Of a stretch of 53,362 bases of DNA, positions 24,677-32,726 are shown one piece after another. Position 1 is the first letter of the stretch. Each line of letters begins with the position of its first letter. Both the position numbers and the translations under genes were made by a program. This stretch comes from Burkholderia sp. Ax-1724 (GTDB lineage Bacteria > Pseudomonadota > Gammaproteobacteria > Burkholderiales > Burkholderiaceae), in NCBI RefSeq assembly GCF_011752995.1, contig NZ_VWWL01000036.1, positions 1 through 53,362 of the forward strand, in the 5' to 3' direction. The notes under the pieces are model-generated. The model had not been told where the DNA came from. It made no database searches and worked only from the letters and a program-made list of their open reading frames with translations.

Positions 24677-25543
24677 TTACTTCTTCGTCTTACTTTTTTT
24701 CTGCGCCGCGCGTTTTGCCGTTTCGCCGTCCGCGGAGTGGCCGAGCTTCTTTTCCATGATTGCGGCGACGCGGTCGCCGAGATAATCGCCGGAAGCTTCT
24801 TCGAGCGCGCGGTTCATTTCGCTTTCGACGAGCACGCTCGCCAGCGGCCGCAAGCGCCAGATCGCGTCGACGAGCGCGGGTACGTCGGCGGGCGGCGGCA
24901 GCGCATCGGCTTCATAGCGGTCGAGCTGACGCACGACCAGATCGACCAGCGCTTTCGCGACTGCGTTGAAATGCGGCCGCGCGATGCTCACCGCGTCGAG
25001 CAGGTCGGTGAGCGGGATGCCTTCCTTCGCCATCGTCGCGCCCGCGGCGAGCGCGGTCGGATTGGCCGAGACGAAAGACAGGCCATTGCGTTCGAGCAGC
25101 CCGAGCTCGACCGCTTTCGCGAGCGCGCTCGGCGAGGCTTTGTCGCCGAACATCTGCACCAGCTCGATCAGCGAATATTTTTTCGGCCGCTCGCGCGACC
25201 AGCGTCCGCCAATGGCGGTTTCGAGCCCGAGGATCGAGCGCAGGTCGTGACCCTCGTCGACGGCCTTGATGAGGTCCTGGATGTTCGCAAGCGTGTAGCC
25301 GCGCGCGAGCAGATGGTTGATGAGCTTCAGACGCGAGACGTGCGTGTCGTCGTACACGCCGACGCGGCCGCGCTTTTCCGGCGGCGCGAGCAGACCGCGA
25401 TCCTGATAGGCGCGCACGTTGCGCACGGTCGTGTCGCTGACGCGCGCGAGTTCGTCGACGGTGTATTCGTTGCGCGGCGACGCGCTTGCCGGATGGCTGG
25501 AACCGGCGGGCGCGGGTGGGGCGGAAGGCGGCGTGTTCGGCAT
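24677..25543 (-). CDS. MerR-family regulator of the monooxygenase operon
   Basis: A 288-residue regulator. The MerR winged HTH covers about residues 27-96 (YTVDELARVSDTTVRNVRAYQ quoted in part as YTVDELAR and RNVRAYQDRGLL). A long helical C-terminal region follows and ends in a Lys-rich tail (AAQKKSKTKK). It lacks the metal-binding cysteines of MerR/CueR, so it probably senses an organic compound. The ATG at 25543 has no good ribosome site. It lies upstream of the monooxygenase on the same strand, with a perfect palindrome in between, so local control of the operon is the best inference. Confidence 0.85.
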   Translation of the reverse strand: MPNTPPSAPPAPAGSSHPASASPRNEYTVDELARVSDTTVRNVRAYQDRGLLAPPEKRGRVGVYDDTHVSRLKLINHLLARGYTLANIQDLIKAVDEGHDLRSILGLETAIGGRWSRERPKKYSLIELVQMFGDKASPSALAKAVELGLLERNGLSFVSANPTALAAGATMAKEGIPLTDLLDAVSIARPHFNAVAKALVDLVVRQLDRYEADALPPPADVPALVDAIWRLRPLASVLVESEMNRALEEASGDYLGDRVAAIMEKKLGHSADGETAKRAAQKKSKTKK

Positions 25544-25633
25544 GCCCGGATTTTAACGCGGCAGCGCCGCGCGCCACCAGCGCGCGGGCCAGGTAGCGCG
25601 GCTCGCCTCATGGGTTCGCCCCGGAGGCTCGCA

Positions 25634-26227
25634 TCAGCCGCTGATCGCCTCGTCGGGGGCGCTCGAAGCGCCGCGGCCGAGCGTGCGCTGCATCAGCGTC
25701 GTATCGAGCCAGCGGCCGTGTTTGTAGCCGACCGCCTTCAGCGTGCCGGTCAACTCGAAGCCGAGCTGGCTGTGTAAAGACCGGGAGCCGCCGCTGCCGC
25801 CATCGGCGATTACCGCGATCATCTGGCGCCACGGCCCGCTTTCGCAGCGTTCGATCAGCGCCTGCAGCAGCACGCGTCCGAGGCCGCGTCCGCGATAGGC
25901 GTCGCTCACGTAGATCGAGTCCTCGATCGTGTTGCGATAGGCGGCGCGCGGGCGATACAGCGTCGCGTAGCAATAGCCGGCCACCTCGCCGTCGAGTTCC
26001 GCGGCCATGTACGGCAGGCCGTGACCGCGCACCGACGCGAGCCGCATGCGCAGTTCGTCGACCGACGGCGGCGTTTCCTCGAACGAAGCGACGCCGGTCA
26101 GCACGTGGTGCGCGTAGATGGCCTGGATCGCGGGGAGATCGGCCTCGGTGGCGTCGCGAATCCGTGGCGTGCCGGGTGAGCCCGGGTTGGCAGGGGTGGG
26201 CGGGGACGTGGATCGGGTCGGGCTCAT
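25634..26227 (-). CDS. GNAT N-acetyltransferase, phosphinothricin/methionine sulfone type
   Basis: A 197-residue GNAT enzyme, predicted to acetylate the amino group of a toxic amino acid analogue such as phosphinothricin or methionine sulfoximine/sulfone. The family hallmarks AGYCYATLYRPRAAYRNT and EDSIYV (about 83-106) lead into the acetyl-CoA loop YRGRGLGRVLL (111-121). The N-terminal 20 residues are Pro/Ser/Thr-rich and not part of the fold. I chose the ATG at 26227 with AGGAA 6 nt upstream rather than the open frame to 26299. It stands alone between the MerR and RpiR genes. Confidence 0.87.
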   Translation of the reverse strand: MSPTRSTSPPTPANPGSPGTPRIRDATEADLPAIQAIYAHHVLTGVASFEETPPSVDELRMRLASVRGHGLPYMAAELDGEVAGYCYATLYRPRAAYRNTIEDSIYVSDAYRGRGLGRVLLQALIERCESGPWRQMIAVIADGGSGGSRSLHSQLGFELTGTLKAVGYKHGRWLDTTLMQRTLGRGASSAPDEAISG

Positions 26228-26339
26228 GAGCGTTCCTGGCGTGTTGCCGGCAAAGATTTCGACTATGCCTGCCGCGCGCGCGGATTTGAAGCGGGTCAAA
26301 AATCCCCGCTATGCGTGGGAGCGTACGAGAGCCGAGGCC

Positions 26340-27254
26340 TCAAAGATCGAACTGATCGAATTCGCTCTGCAATTCGCGGTTGCGCGCGACGCGCTCGTCG
26401 ATGGCCGGCCCGAGCCGCTCCACCACGGCCGAGATCAGCAGATTGAACAGGCACGTGAGCGGTGCGAGCGAATCCCAGAACTGGCCGACGTCGGTCTTCA
26501 CCTGCAGAAGATCGCCCTCGAAATCGCGCGCCCACGGGCAGTAAATGTCGGTGACGAGCGCGAAGGGCAGGCCGCGGCGCGAGGCGGCTTCGCAATAGCG
26601 GCGCGCGATGGCCGAGTACGCGCGCGTATCGGTGACGATCAGATACGGTGCGTTGAATTCCGAGTTCAGCGAATCGACGTAGGAGCCCGACATGCCGTCG
26701 GAATAGAACACGCGCGGGCGGATGTATTCGAGGTAGCTGTAGAACGCATTGCCGATGCCGCGCGTCGACTGGATGCCGAGAATGTAAATGGCCTCGGCAT
26801 GCGCGATGCGTTCGGCGACGCGCGCGAACACCGGCGAGCGCGCGAGTTCGTACACATGCTGGATCGCGCCGATTTCGAGTTCGAGCGATTGCGCGAGCGT
26901 CGCGTCGCGCGCAGACGAAGCGCCGGCATCGCCGGCGGCGGGCGTGCCGCCTTGCGCGTGAGCGGCTTCGTGCGTGCCGCGGCGGAACGCATCGAGCCGG
27001 TCGGTGATGAGCCACGGACGTTGCTGTGTGGTGCCGCGCAGTTCGCGCTTGAGATCGTCGAGATTGCGGTAGCCGATGCTGCGCAGAAAGCGGCCGACGG
27101 AGATGCCGCTCGTGCCGGCTTGCTGCGCGATCTGGTCAGCGGTCTCGAGGCCGAGCCGGTCGAGGTTCGCGAGCATGTAGCTGGCGACGCGTTTCGAAGT
27201 CGGCGTGAGTTCGGCAAAACGGGCTTCGACGGTTTGGGCAAAGGCGGTCGGCAT
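26340..27254 (-). CDS. RpiR/MurR-family regulator
   Basis: A 304-residue regulator with an N-terminal helix-turn-helix of the HTH_6 type (about 1-80; SKRVASYMLANLDRLG, then GTSGISVGRFLRSIGY) and a C-terminal SIS domain (about 130-270; ILGIQSTRGIGNAFY, LIVTDTRAYSA) that normally binds a phosphosugar. An unusual Ala/Gly/Thr-rich linker lies near residues 88-120. No sugar gene is adjacent: the neighbours are a GNAT enzyme and a DMT exporter on the same strand, so the target is unknown. The ATG at 27254 has no clear ribosome site. Confidence 0.85.
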   Translation of the reverse strand: MPTAFAQTVEARFAELTPTSKRVASYMLANLDRLGLETADQIAQQAGTSGISVGRFLRSIGYRNLDDLKRELRGTTQQRPWLITDRLDAFRRGTHEAAHAQGGTPAAGDAGASSARDATLAQSLELEIGAIQHVYELARSPVFARVAERIAHAEAIYILGIQSTRGIGNAFYSYLEYIRPRVFYSDGMSGSYVDSLNSEFNAPYLIVTDTRAYSAIARRYCEAASRRGLPFALVTDIYCPWARDFEGDLLQVKTDVGQFWDSLAPLTCLFNLLISAVVERLGPAIDERVARNRELQSEFDQFDL

Positions 27255-27374
27255 CGGCGGTCGCGGCGCGGGGGTTGAGCTATCGTCGGCATGATGACAT
27301 ATCGACCCGCGGGCCGCGCGATTCGATCCCGAAAAAGGCCGTGATCGTGCTGCGCTGGTGCGCCGGACAGCGCG

Positions 27375-28262
27375 TCAGGCGGCGCGCCGCGCCGGCGCCG
27401 CGCGCGAGAAACGCCGCGCGAAGGCCACGCAGGCGACCACGACGACGGTGACGAGAATCATCGACGGCGGCACCTGTTCGTGCAGCAGCAGTCCCGCGAG
27501 CAGCAGGCCGAAGAACGGCTGCAACAGCTGCAACTGTCCGACCGCTGCGATGCCGCCGAGCGCGAGCCCTCGATACCAGAACACGAAGCCGATCAGCATG
27601 CTGAAGAGCGACACGTAGGCGAGGCCCCACAGTGCCGCCGCGCCGATGCCCGCGAACGAGGCGGGCCGCGTCCACCACGCGAGCGGCAGCATCAGCGGCA
27701 GCGACAGCACGAGCGCCCACGAGATCACCTGCCAGCCGCCGAGATGGCGCGAGAGGCGCGCGCCTTCCGCATAGCCGAGCCCGCAGACGACGATGGCAGC
27801 GAGCATCAGCGCGTCGCCGAGCGGCGAAGCGTCGACGCCGTGCCGCAACGCGAACGCGACGACCGCGCCGCTGCCGAGCGCCGAAAACAGCCAGAACGCG
27901 GGTTGCGGCCGCTCGCCGCCGCGCAGCACGCCGAAGATCGCGGTCGCGAGCGGCAGCAGGCCGATAAACACGACCGCATGCGCGGCGCTCACGTGACGCA
28001 GCGCGAGCGCCGTCAGGAGCGGAAAACCGACTACGACGCCGAGCGCGACCACGACGAGCGGCAGCACGTCGCGCCGCACGGGCCGCGTCTCGCGAAACGC
28101 GAGCAATAGTAGCAGGCCGAGGAGACCCGCGATCGTCGCGCGCGCGACGGTCAGAAACACTGGGTCGAGCCCTTGCACGGCAAGACGCGTGGCCGGCAGC
28201 GAACCGCTGAAAATCAGCACGCCGGCGAGACCGCTGAGCCAGCCGTTGGTTGTCTTGTCCAT
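27375..28262 (-). CDS. EamA/DMT-family exporter
   Basis: A 295-residue inner-membrane protein with ten hydrophobic segments in two EamA repeats of about 140 residues each. It probably exports amino acids or related metabolites. The first repeat has SLPATRLAVQGLDPVFLTVAR and the second ends in a basic tail (ARRFSRAAPARRAA), so both ends are cytoplasmic. The ATG at 28262 has GGGA 8 nt upstream. It is divergent from the MocR gene with only 111 bp between, an arrangement common for MocR-controlled exporters. Confidence 0.88.
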   Translation of the reverse strand: MDKTTNGWLSGLAGVLIFSGSLPATRLAVQGLDPVFLTVARATIAGLLGLLLLLAFRETRPVRRDVLPLVVVALGVVVGFPLLTALALRHVSAAHAVVFIGLLPLATAIFGVLRGGERPQPAFWLFSALGSGAVVAFALRHGVDASPLGDALMLAAIVVCGLGYAEGARLSRHLGGWQVISWALVLSLPLMLPLAWWTRPASFAGIGAAALWGLAYVSLFSMLIGFVFWYRGLALGGIAAVGQLQLLQPFFGLLLAGLLLHEQVPPSMILVTVVVVACVAFARRFSRAAPARRAA

Positions 28263-28330
28263 TGAAGTTATCCCACCTATCGAGGAAGCACCATGATGCG
28301 CTCCGGTACCGGAAACGGTAAGCTACAGAT

Positions 28331-28356
28331 CAGTACACTTTGCACAAACTGTATTG
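28331..28356. promoter_or_regulatory. Imperfect inverted repeat in the DMT-MocR divergent promoter
   Basis: CAGTACACTT (28331-28340) and AACTGTATTG (28347-28356) match as inverted arms at 8 of 10 positions. CAGTACAG recurs at 28367. The site is central in the 111-bp divergent spacer and AT-rich, so it is a candidate MocR operator. Confidence 0.45.
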
Positions 28357-28373
28357 AACATGGAGCAGTACAG

Positions 28374-29813
28374 ATGACGGAAAACGGGAACAGCGGGGCG
28401 CCTTCGGGCACCCGGGTCGAGCGCGTGATGAACAGCCTGCGCGAGCGCATCGCGAGCCGTTCGCTGATGCCGGGCTCGCGCGTGCCGTCGATCCGCGCGA
28501 TGACCGGCACGCTCGGCGTGTCGAAGTCGACGGTGGTGGAAGCCTACGATCGTCTGGTCGCCGAAGGGGTGATCGTCGCGCGGCGCGGCTCCGGTTTCTT
28601 CGTGTCAGGCCATGCGCCGCCGTTCGCGCTCGCCGATCTCGGGCCGCGCCTCGATCGCGAGGTCGATCCGCTGTGGCTCACGCGGCAGTCGCTGGAAACG
28701 GACTCGAAAGTGCTGAAACCGGGCTGCGGCTGGATGCCGGCGTCGTGGCTGCCCGAAGACGGCGTGCGCCGCGCGCTGCGCGCGGTCGCGCGCGACCCGC
28801 AGGCATCGCTTGCCGACTACGCGAGTCCGGCCGGCTGGCCGGCGCTGCGTCAGCAGCTTGCATGGCGGCTCGCGCAGCATGGCGTCGATGCGCCGCCCGA
28901 GCAGATCATGCTGACCGACGGCGCCACGCATGCGCTCGACCTCGTGTGCCGCTTCCTGCTCGAACCGGGCGATACGGTGCTGATCGACGATCCGTGCTAC
29001 TTCAATTTCCAGGCCTTGCTGCGCGCGCACCGCGTGCGGATCGAGAGCGTGCCGTATACGCCGCAAGGACCGGATCTCGCGGCATTCGAGCGCGCGCTGA
29101 TCGAGCATCGTCCGCGCCTCTACGTGACCAACTCGGCGATTCACAATCCGACCGGCGCGACGCTCGCGCCGGCCGTCGCGCATCGGCTGCTCAAGCTCGC
29201 GGGCGAGCACGATCTGCTGATCGTCGAGGACGACATCTTCGCCGACTTCGAGGACGAAGCCGCGCCGCGTCTTGCCGCGTTCGACGGGCTCGCGCGCGTG
29301 GTGTCGATCGGCAGCCTGTCGAAGACGCTGTCGGCGGCGGTGCGCTGCGGCTATATCGCCGCGCGCGCCGAATGGATCGAGCCGCTGATCGATCTGAAGC
29401 TCGCGACGTCGTTCGGCAACGGCCAGCTCGCGGCGGGCGTCGTGCATCGCATGCTCGTGGACGGCACCTATCGGCGCCATCTCGAAGCGATGCGCGCGAA
29501 GCTTGCCGATGCGATGGGCGAGACGATCCGGCGTCTCGGCTATGCGGGCCTCGATATCTGGACGCGGCCGCGCGCGGGGTTGTTCGTGTGGGCGCGTCTA
29601 CCCGATGGGCTCGATGGCGCCGAGATCGCGCGTCATGCGTTGTCGGCCGGCGTGGTGTTCGCGCCGGGCAACGTGTTCAGCGCATCGCGGGCGGCCGCAG
29701 GCTTTCTGCGCTTTAACGTATCGCAATGCAATCGCCCGAAGGTCTACGAGGCATTGCAGCGGGCGATGGAAGCGAGTGCCGTGGCGGGTGCGACGCAGCG
29801 CGAGCGCGTTTGA
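28374..29813 (+). CDS. MocR-type GntR regulator with aminotransferase domain
   Basis: A 479-residue fusion. The GntR HTH is at about 10-80 (SRVPSIRAMTGTLGVSKSTV quoted in part: RVPSIRAM, LGVSKSTV), followed by a class I aminotransferase-like domain. The PLP pocket is complete: LTDGATHALD, IHNPTGA, VEDDIFADFE and the Schiff-base lysine in GSLSKTLSA. Such regulators sense an amino compound or PLP rather than catalyse. The ATG at 28374 with GGAG about 8 nt upstream is preferred over the ATG at 28293. Divergence from the DMT exporter suggests that it controls export of an amino compound. Confidence 0.9.
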   Translation: MTENGNSGAPSGTRVERVMNSLRERIASRSLMPGSRVPSIRAMTGTLGVSKSTVVEAYDRLVAEGVIVARRGSGFFVSGHAPPFALADLGPRLDREVDPLWLTRQSLETDSKVLKPGCGWMPASWLPEDGVRRALRAVARDPQASLADYASPAGWPALRQQLAWRLAQHGVDAPPEQIMLTDGATHALDLVCRFLLEPGDTVLIDDPCYFNFQALLRAHRVRIESVPYTPQGPDLAAFERALIEHRPRLYVTNSAIHNPTGATLAPAVAHRLLKLAGEHDLLIVEDDIFADFEDEAAPRLAAFDGLARVVSIGSLSKTLSAAVRCGYIAARAEWIEPLIDLKLATSFGNGQLAAGVVHRMLVDGTYRRHLEAMRAKLADAMGETIRRLGYAGLDIWTRPRAGLFVWARLPDGLDGAEIARHALSAGVVFAPGNVFSASRAAAGFLRFNVSQCNRPKVYEALQRAMEASAVAGATQRERV

Positions 29814-29843
29814 ACGCTCGCGTTTTTGCCCTACCGGCAAGCG

Positions 29844-30935
29844 CTATTTGCACAGCAGAAGCAGGCGCTCCTGGTCCGTGCAGGGCGTGCGCGGTTTCTG
29901 CGCGGCCTGGGTGGGCTGAGTGGTTTGAGCCGCCGCCGCGTTTATCGCCGCGCCGCGGTTCGCGATGCAGGCGCGCAGATGTTTTTCGACGGGACCGTAG
30001 TACTTCCATCCGCGCACGAGCGTCGGCAGTTCGAGCTTCACCTGCTTCCATTTCGGATGGCCGTGCTCCTGCAGATTGTCGAAGTTCGCGCACAGCGAGT
30101 CGGCGAAATGATTCAGATTGCTGACGGTATCGCGCAGACCGTAGTCGTAGGTCACGAGAAACGCCTTCACGGTCAGGCCGGGCACGTCTTCCTTGAGCCA
30201 GCCCGGATAGCTGCTCTGACGGATCGTGGTCGGGAAGTAGGTCTGCTTCGCGCGGTTCGTTTCCGGCGCATTGGGGTCGGCGCGCAGCAGGCGCAACTGT
30301 TGCAGCAGGTCGGGACTCATGTCGTTGAAGAGCTTGGCGGGCTGCCCGACCACGATGATCGCGACGTCGATCTTCTTCACGATCAATGCGGCGAGCGCAT
30401 CCTCGTTGCTCAGGTGCTGGATGTTCTGCTCGGGAATCGGCTGGCCGAACATCAGGCGATAAAGCGTCGTTGCCGACTGCGCGGTGCCGCTGCCGAGCAG
30501 GCCGACGCTGATGGTTTTGTCCTTGATGTCGGCCAGCGTTTTCAGCGGCGAATCCGCGCGCACGACGACGTTGATCTCCTCGTCGTAGAGCGGCATGATG
30601 AGCCGCAATGGCCGGATCGTCGTGCCCGCTTCGGGGTTGCCCGAGTTCGCCATGTCGACGAATGCCTGGTACACGTCGGACTGCACGAGCGCGAGCTTTA
30701 CGCCGGGCTCGAAGCGCATGCGCTGCACGTTTTCGGCCGAGCCTTTCGAGGCGACCACTTCCAGATCGATGCCGACCGGTTGCGCCACCCATTTCGCCAG
30801 ATCGTTGCCGAACTGGATATACGTGCCGCGCTCGGGCCCCGTGACGATCTTGTAGTGAGCCGGTTCCGCGCTTGCCAGCGAACCCACGACCAGCGCCGCC
30901 AGCCCCAGCCATCCCGCGAGAAGTCTCTTCAGCAT
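29844..30935 (-). CDS. TAXI-family TRAP solute-binding protein
   Basis: A 363-residue periplasmic protein of the TAXI branch. The signal peptide covers about 1-23 (cut near LASA/EPAHYKIVTG). The fold markers GPERGTYIQFGNDLA, ALVQSDVYQAF and ISVGLLGSGT are present. Unlike normal TAXI systems, no fused DctQM permease lies nearby, so it is an orphan that may work with a distant permease or serve as a sensor partner. The C-terminal 30 residues are Ala/Thr/Gln-rich with a cysteine pair (PCTDQERLLLLCK), an unusual tail. The ATG at 30935 has GGTAGAG 4-5 nt upstream. Confidence 0.85.
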   Translation of the reverse strand: MLKRLLAGWLGLAALVVGSLASAEPAHYKIVTGPERGTYIQFGNDLAKWVAQPVGIDLEVVASKGSAENVQRMRFEPGVKLALVQSDVYQAFVDMANSGNPEAGTTIRPLRLIMPLYDEEINVVVRADSPLKTLADIKDKTISVGLLGSGTAQSATTLYRLMFGQPIPEQNIQHLSNEDALAALIVKKIDVAIIVVGQPAKLFNDMSPDLLQQLRLLRADPNAPETNRAKQTYFPTTIRQSSYPGWLKEDVPGLTVKAFLVTYDYGLRDTVSNLNHFADSLCANFDNLQEHGHPKWKQVKLELPTLVRGWKYYGPVEKHLRACIANRGAAINAAAAQTTQPTQAAQKPRTPCTDQERLLLLCK

Positions 30936-31213
30936 GGTCTCTACCTATCGGTCAGGTTTATCGAGCTTCCCGCGTCGGCGCGCGCGAAGCGCCAGTAATC
31001 CGGCTGTGATGTCATGTTCGAGGTGCCGCGATGCCTGGGTCCGTCTGTTTCCGCTCAGAGAAAGCACGATAAGGTGTGCGTTGGTATGGAGCATGGCAAT
31101 TTATTCGGTATCCAGATAAAAAATTGCATGCCGGAAGGCGGCGAGACGATTTCCTGCCTTTCGAGCGTGCGTGCGAGTGTGCGCGTTGTTGCCGATCTGC
31201 TGTCGTTCTCCTG

Positions 31214-32302
31214 CTAATCGCGTCGAGGCGTCGGCGTTTGCAGTTGCGTTTGCGCGATCGGCTTGCCTTGTGCCGCGCCGGTGGTCGACGCGTGCGGATT
31301 GAGCGGCGCCCAGCCGGTCTCGCGAATCACACGTTCGAGAATGTTCTTCGCCATGTCGTTGCCACTGTCGATCGCCAGCGCCTCGTTCGCGTGCTGACGC
31401 GCGCACGGCCACGACTGTTGCGCGACGCAAGCCTGCGCGGCCTGCAACGCGCTGTCGCGGCGCTCGGTGAGGGGACGTAGCTGCGCGGCCAGATCTTTCG
31501 CGTCGGCGTTGCCCGGTTGTAACGTTTGCGCGGCGGCAAGCGCGGCTTGTGCCTTGGACAGATCATTGCCGCGCAACGCGAGACGCGCAGCATCGAGTGC
31601 CCGCGTCGCGTCGCGGAACTGCATCGGCGGTTTCGCGGGCGCGGCGAGAACCGGTGGCGCGACAGGTGCGACAGGCGTAACCGGAACGACTGGCGTCGTG
31701 GGCCTGACCGCGGCCGGTGAATTCGCGGTCAGCGATTGCGTGACGGAAGGCGCCGACGCTAGTGGCGCGATCGTGCCGGTCGTCATTCTGGTATCCTGAT
31801 TAATTGAATCGGCACTTTCATCCTCGTTGTCGGCGCCATCGCTAAAGAGGGTATAGCCGACATACGCCAGGGCAATGGCGACAAGCGCGCCGAGCACATA
31901 CAGCACGCGTCGAATCGTCCGCGTTGTATTACGCGGCACATACACAGGTTCTTCTTCGAGCAGCGGATCCGGCGTATCGGGCGAGACGAGCGCCGTGCGC
32001 ATGGCCGGCTTGCGGGGCCAGACTTCGTCATGGCGCGCCGGATGGGCGACGAGGCTTCTCTCGTCCTGCGGGTCCGATGCGTTCAGCCCGGTTTCGAAAC
32101 TCTGTAAGGGCTTATGCATCGTGCTCGCGCGACTGCCCGGTATTTCGGTGCGTGTGTGAGGATGCAGGGCGGGGGCCGCATCCGCATCGAAGGGATGCGC
32201 GGCGCCGCAATACGGGCAGCGCGCAACCTGCCGGTACAGCGCGCCGCCGCAGCGTCTGCAGGGCATCGGAAAGCTATGGCCGGTTGCGGTCTGTATGGAC
32301 AT
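31214..32302 (-). CDS. Zinc-ribbon, single-helix membrane protein with TPR-like end
   Basis: A 362-residue protein I do not recognise as a named family. A zinc ribbon is visible at the N-terminus (C15, C18, C29, C32: CRRCGG then CPYCGA). A single membrane helix follows at about residues 133-153 (VLYVLGALVAIALAYVGYTLF in parts). Then comes a Pro/Val/Ala-rich linker (TPVVPVTPVAPVAPP) and a helical, TPR-like region at about 250-335. The plan is a cytoplasmic zinc ribbon and a periplasmic repeat domain. I chose the ATG at 32302 with AGGTGGG about 9 nt upstream. The 278-bp gap to the TAXI gene shows no other gene. A scaffold role is possible but unproven. Confidence 0.75.
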   Translation of the reverse strand: MSIQTATGHSFPMPCRRCGGALYRQVARCPYCGAAHPFDADAAPALHPHTRTEIPGSRASTMHKPLQSFETGLNASDPQDERSLVAHPARHDEVWPRKPAMRTALVSPDTPDPLLEEEPVYVPRNTTRTIRRVLYVLGALVAIALAYVGYTLFSDGADNEDESADSINQDTRMTTGTIAPLASAPSVTQSLTANSPAAVRPTTPVVPVTPVAPVAPPVLAAPAKPPMQFRDATRALDAARLALRGNDLSKAQAALAAAQTLQPGNADAKDLAAQLRPLTERRDSALQAAQACVAQQSWPCARQHANEALAIDSGNDMAKNILERVIRETGWAPLNPHASTTGAAQGKPIAQTQLQTPTPRRD

Positions 32303-32413
32303 GCCGTGGACCCACCTGTGGAAAACGATGCCGTAAAGGCATGCTCCGGATCGTGTTGAGGCTGGAAGCTGGTCCGCGGAATCACGATCCACATGCGCCG
32401 GAGAGTCTCGCAG

Positions 32414-32432
32414 ACGTAGGCCGCGCCTACGT
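32414..32432. other. Perfect short inverted repeat
   Basis: ACGTAGGC (32414-32421), CGC, GCCTACGT (32425-32432), about 110 nt before the zinc-ribbon gene start. There is no T-tract. The 424-bp gap between 32303 and 32726 otherwise holds only this and the hairpin at 32647. Confidence 0.5.
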
Positions 32433-32646
32433 TGCCGCTATTTCCAATATGTGGCGTTTCGCCGGGAACGTCAATCTGCTTTCATACCCGACCTGTGTGC
32501 GCTAGCACACATTCGGAAGCAGGACGAAACAGTGCTCATGCGTTGAGAACGAATGGACGTATGGCTTTTTGCACGTCGTTTGCGAGTGAACGCATCGCGC
32601 GAGTAGAGAAGAGCGGGATGGGCAATGAAACGGGCAATGAAATGAA

Positions 32647-32678
32647 GCGAGGCCGACGCGTTTTGCGTACGGCCTCGC
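32647..32678 (-). terminator. Terminator-like hairpin after the efflux pump gene
   Basis: GCGAGGCCG (32647-32655) pairs with CGGCCTCGC (32670-32678), with ACGC/GCGT pairing inside. On the minus strand it lies about 50 nt after the pump stop and is followed by TTCATTTCATT. Confidence 0.7.
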
Positions 32679-32726
32679 GAGAGCGTCATCGTTAAGTGCT
32701 TGCATCAGGATGCAGGCACGTCGGGA

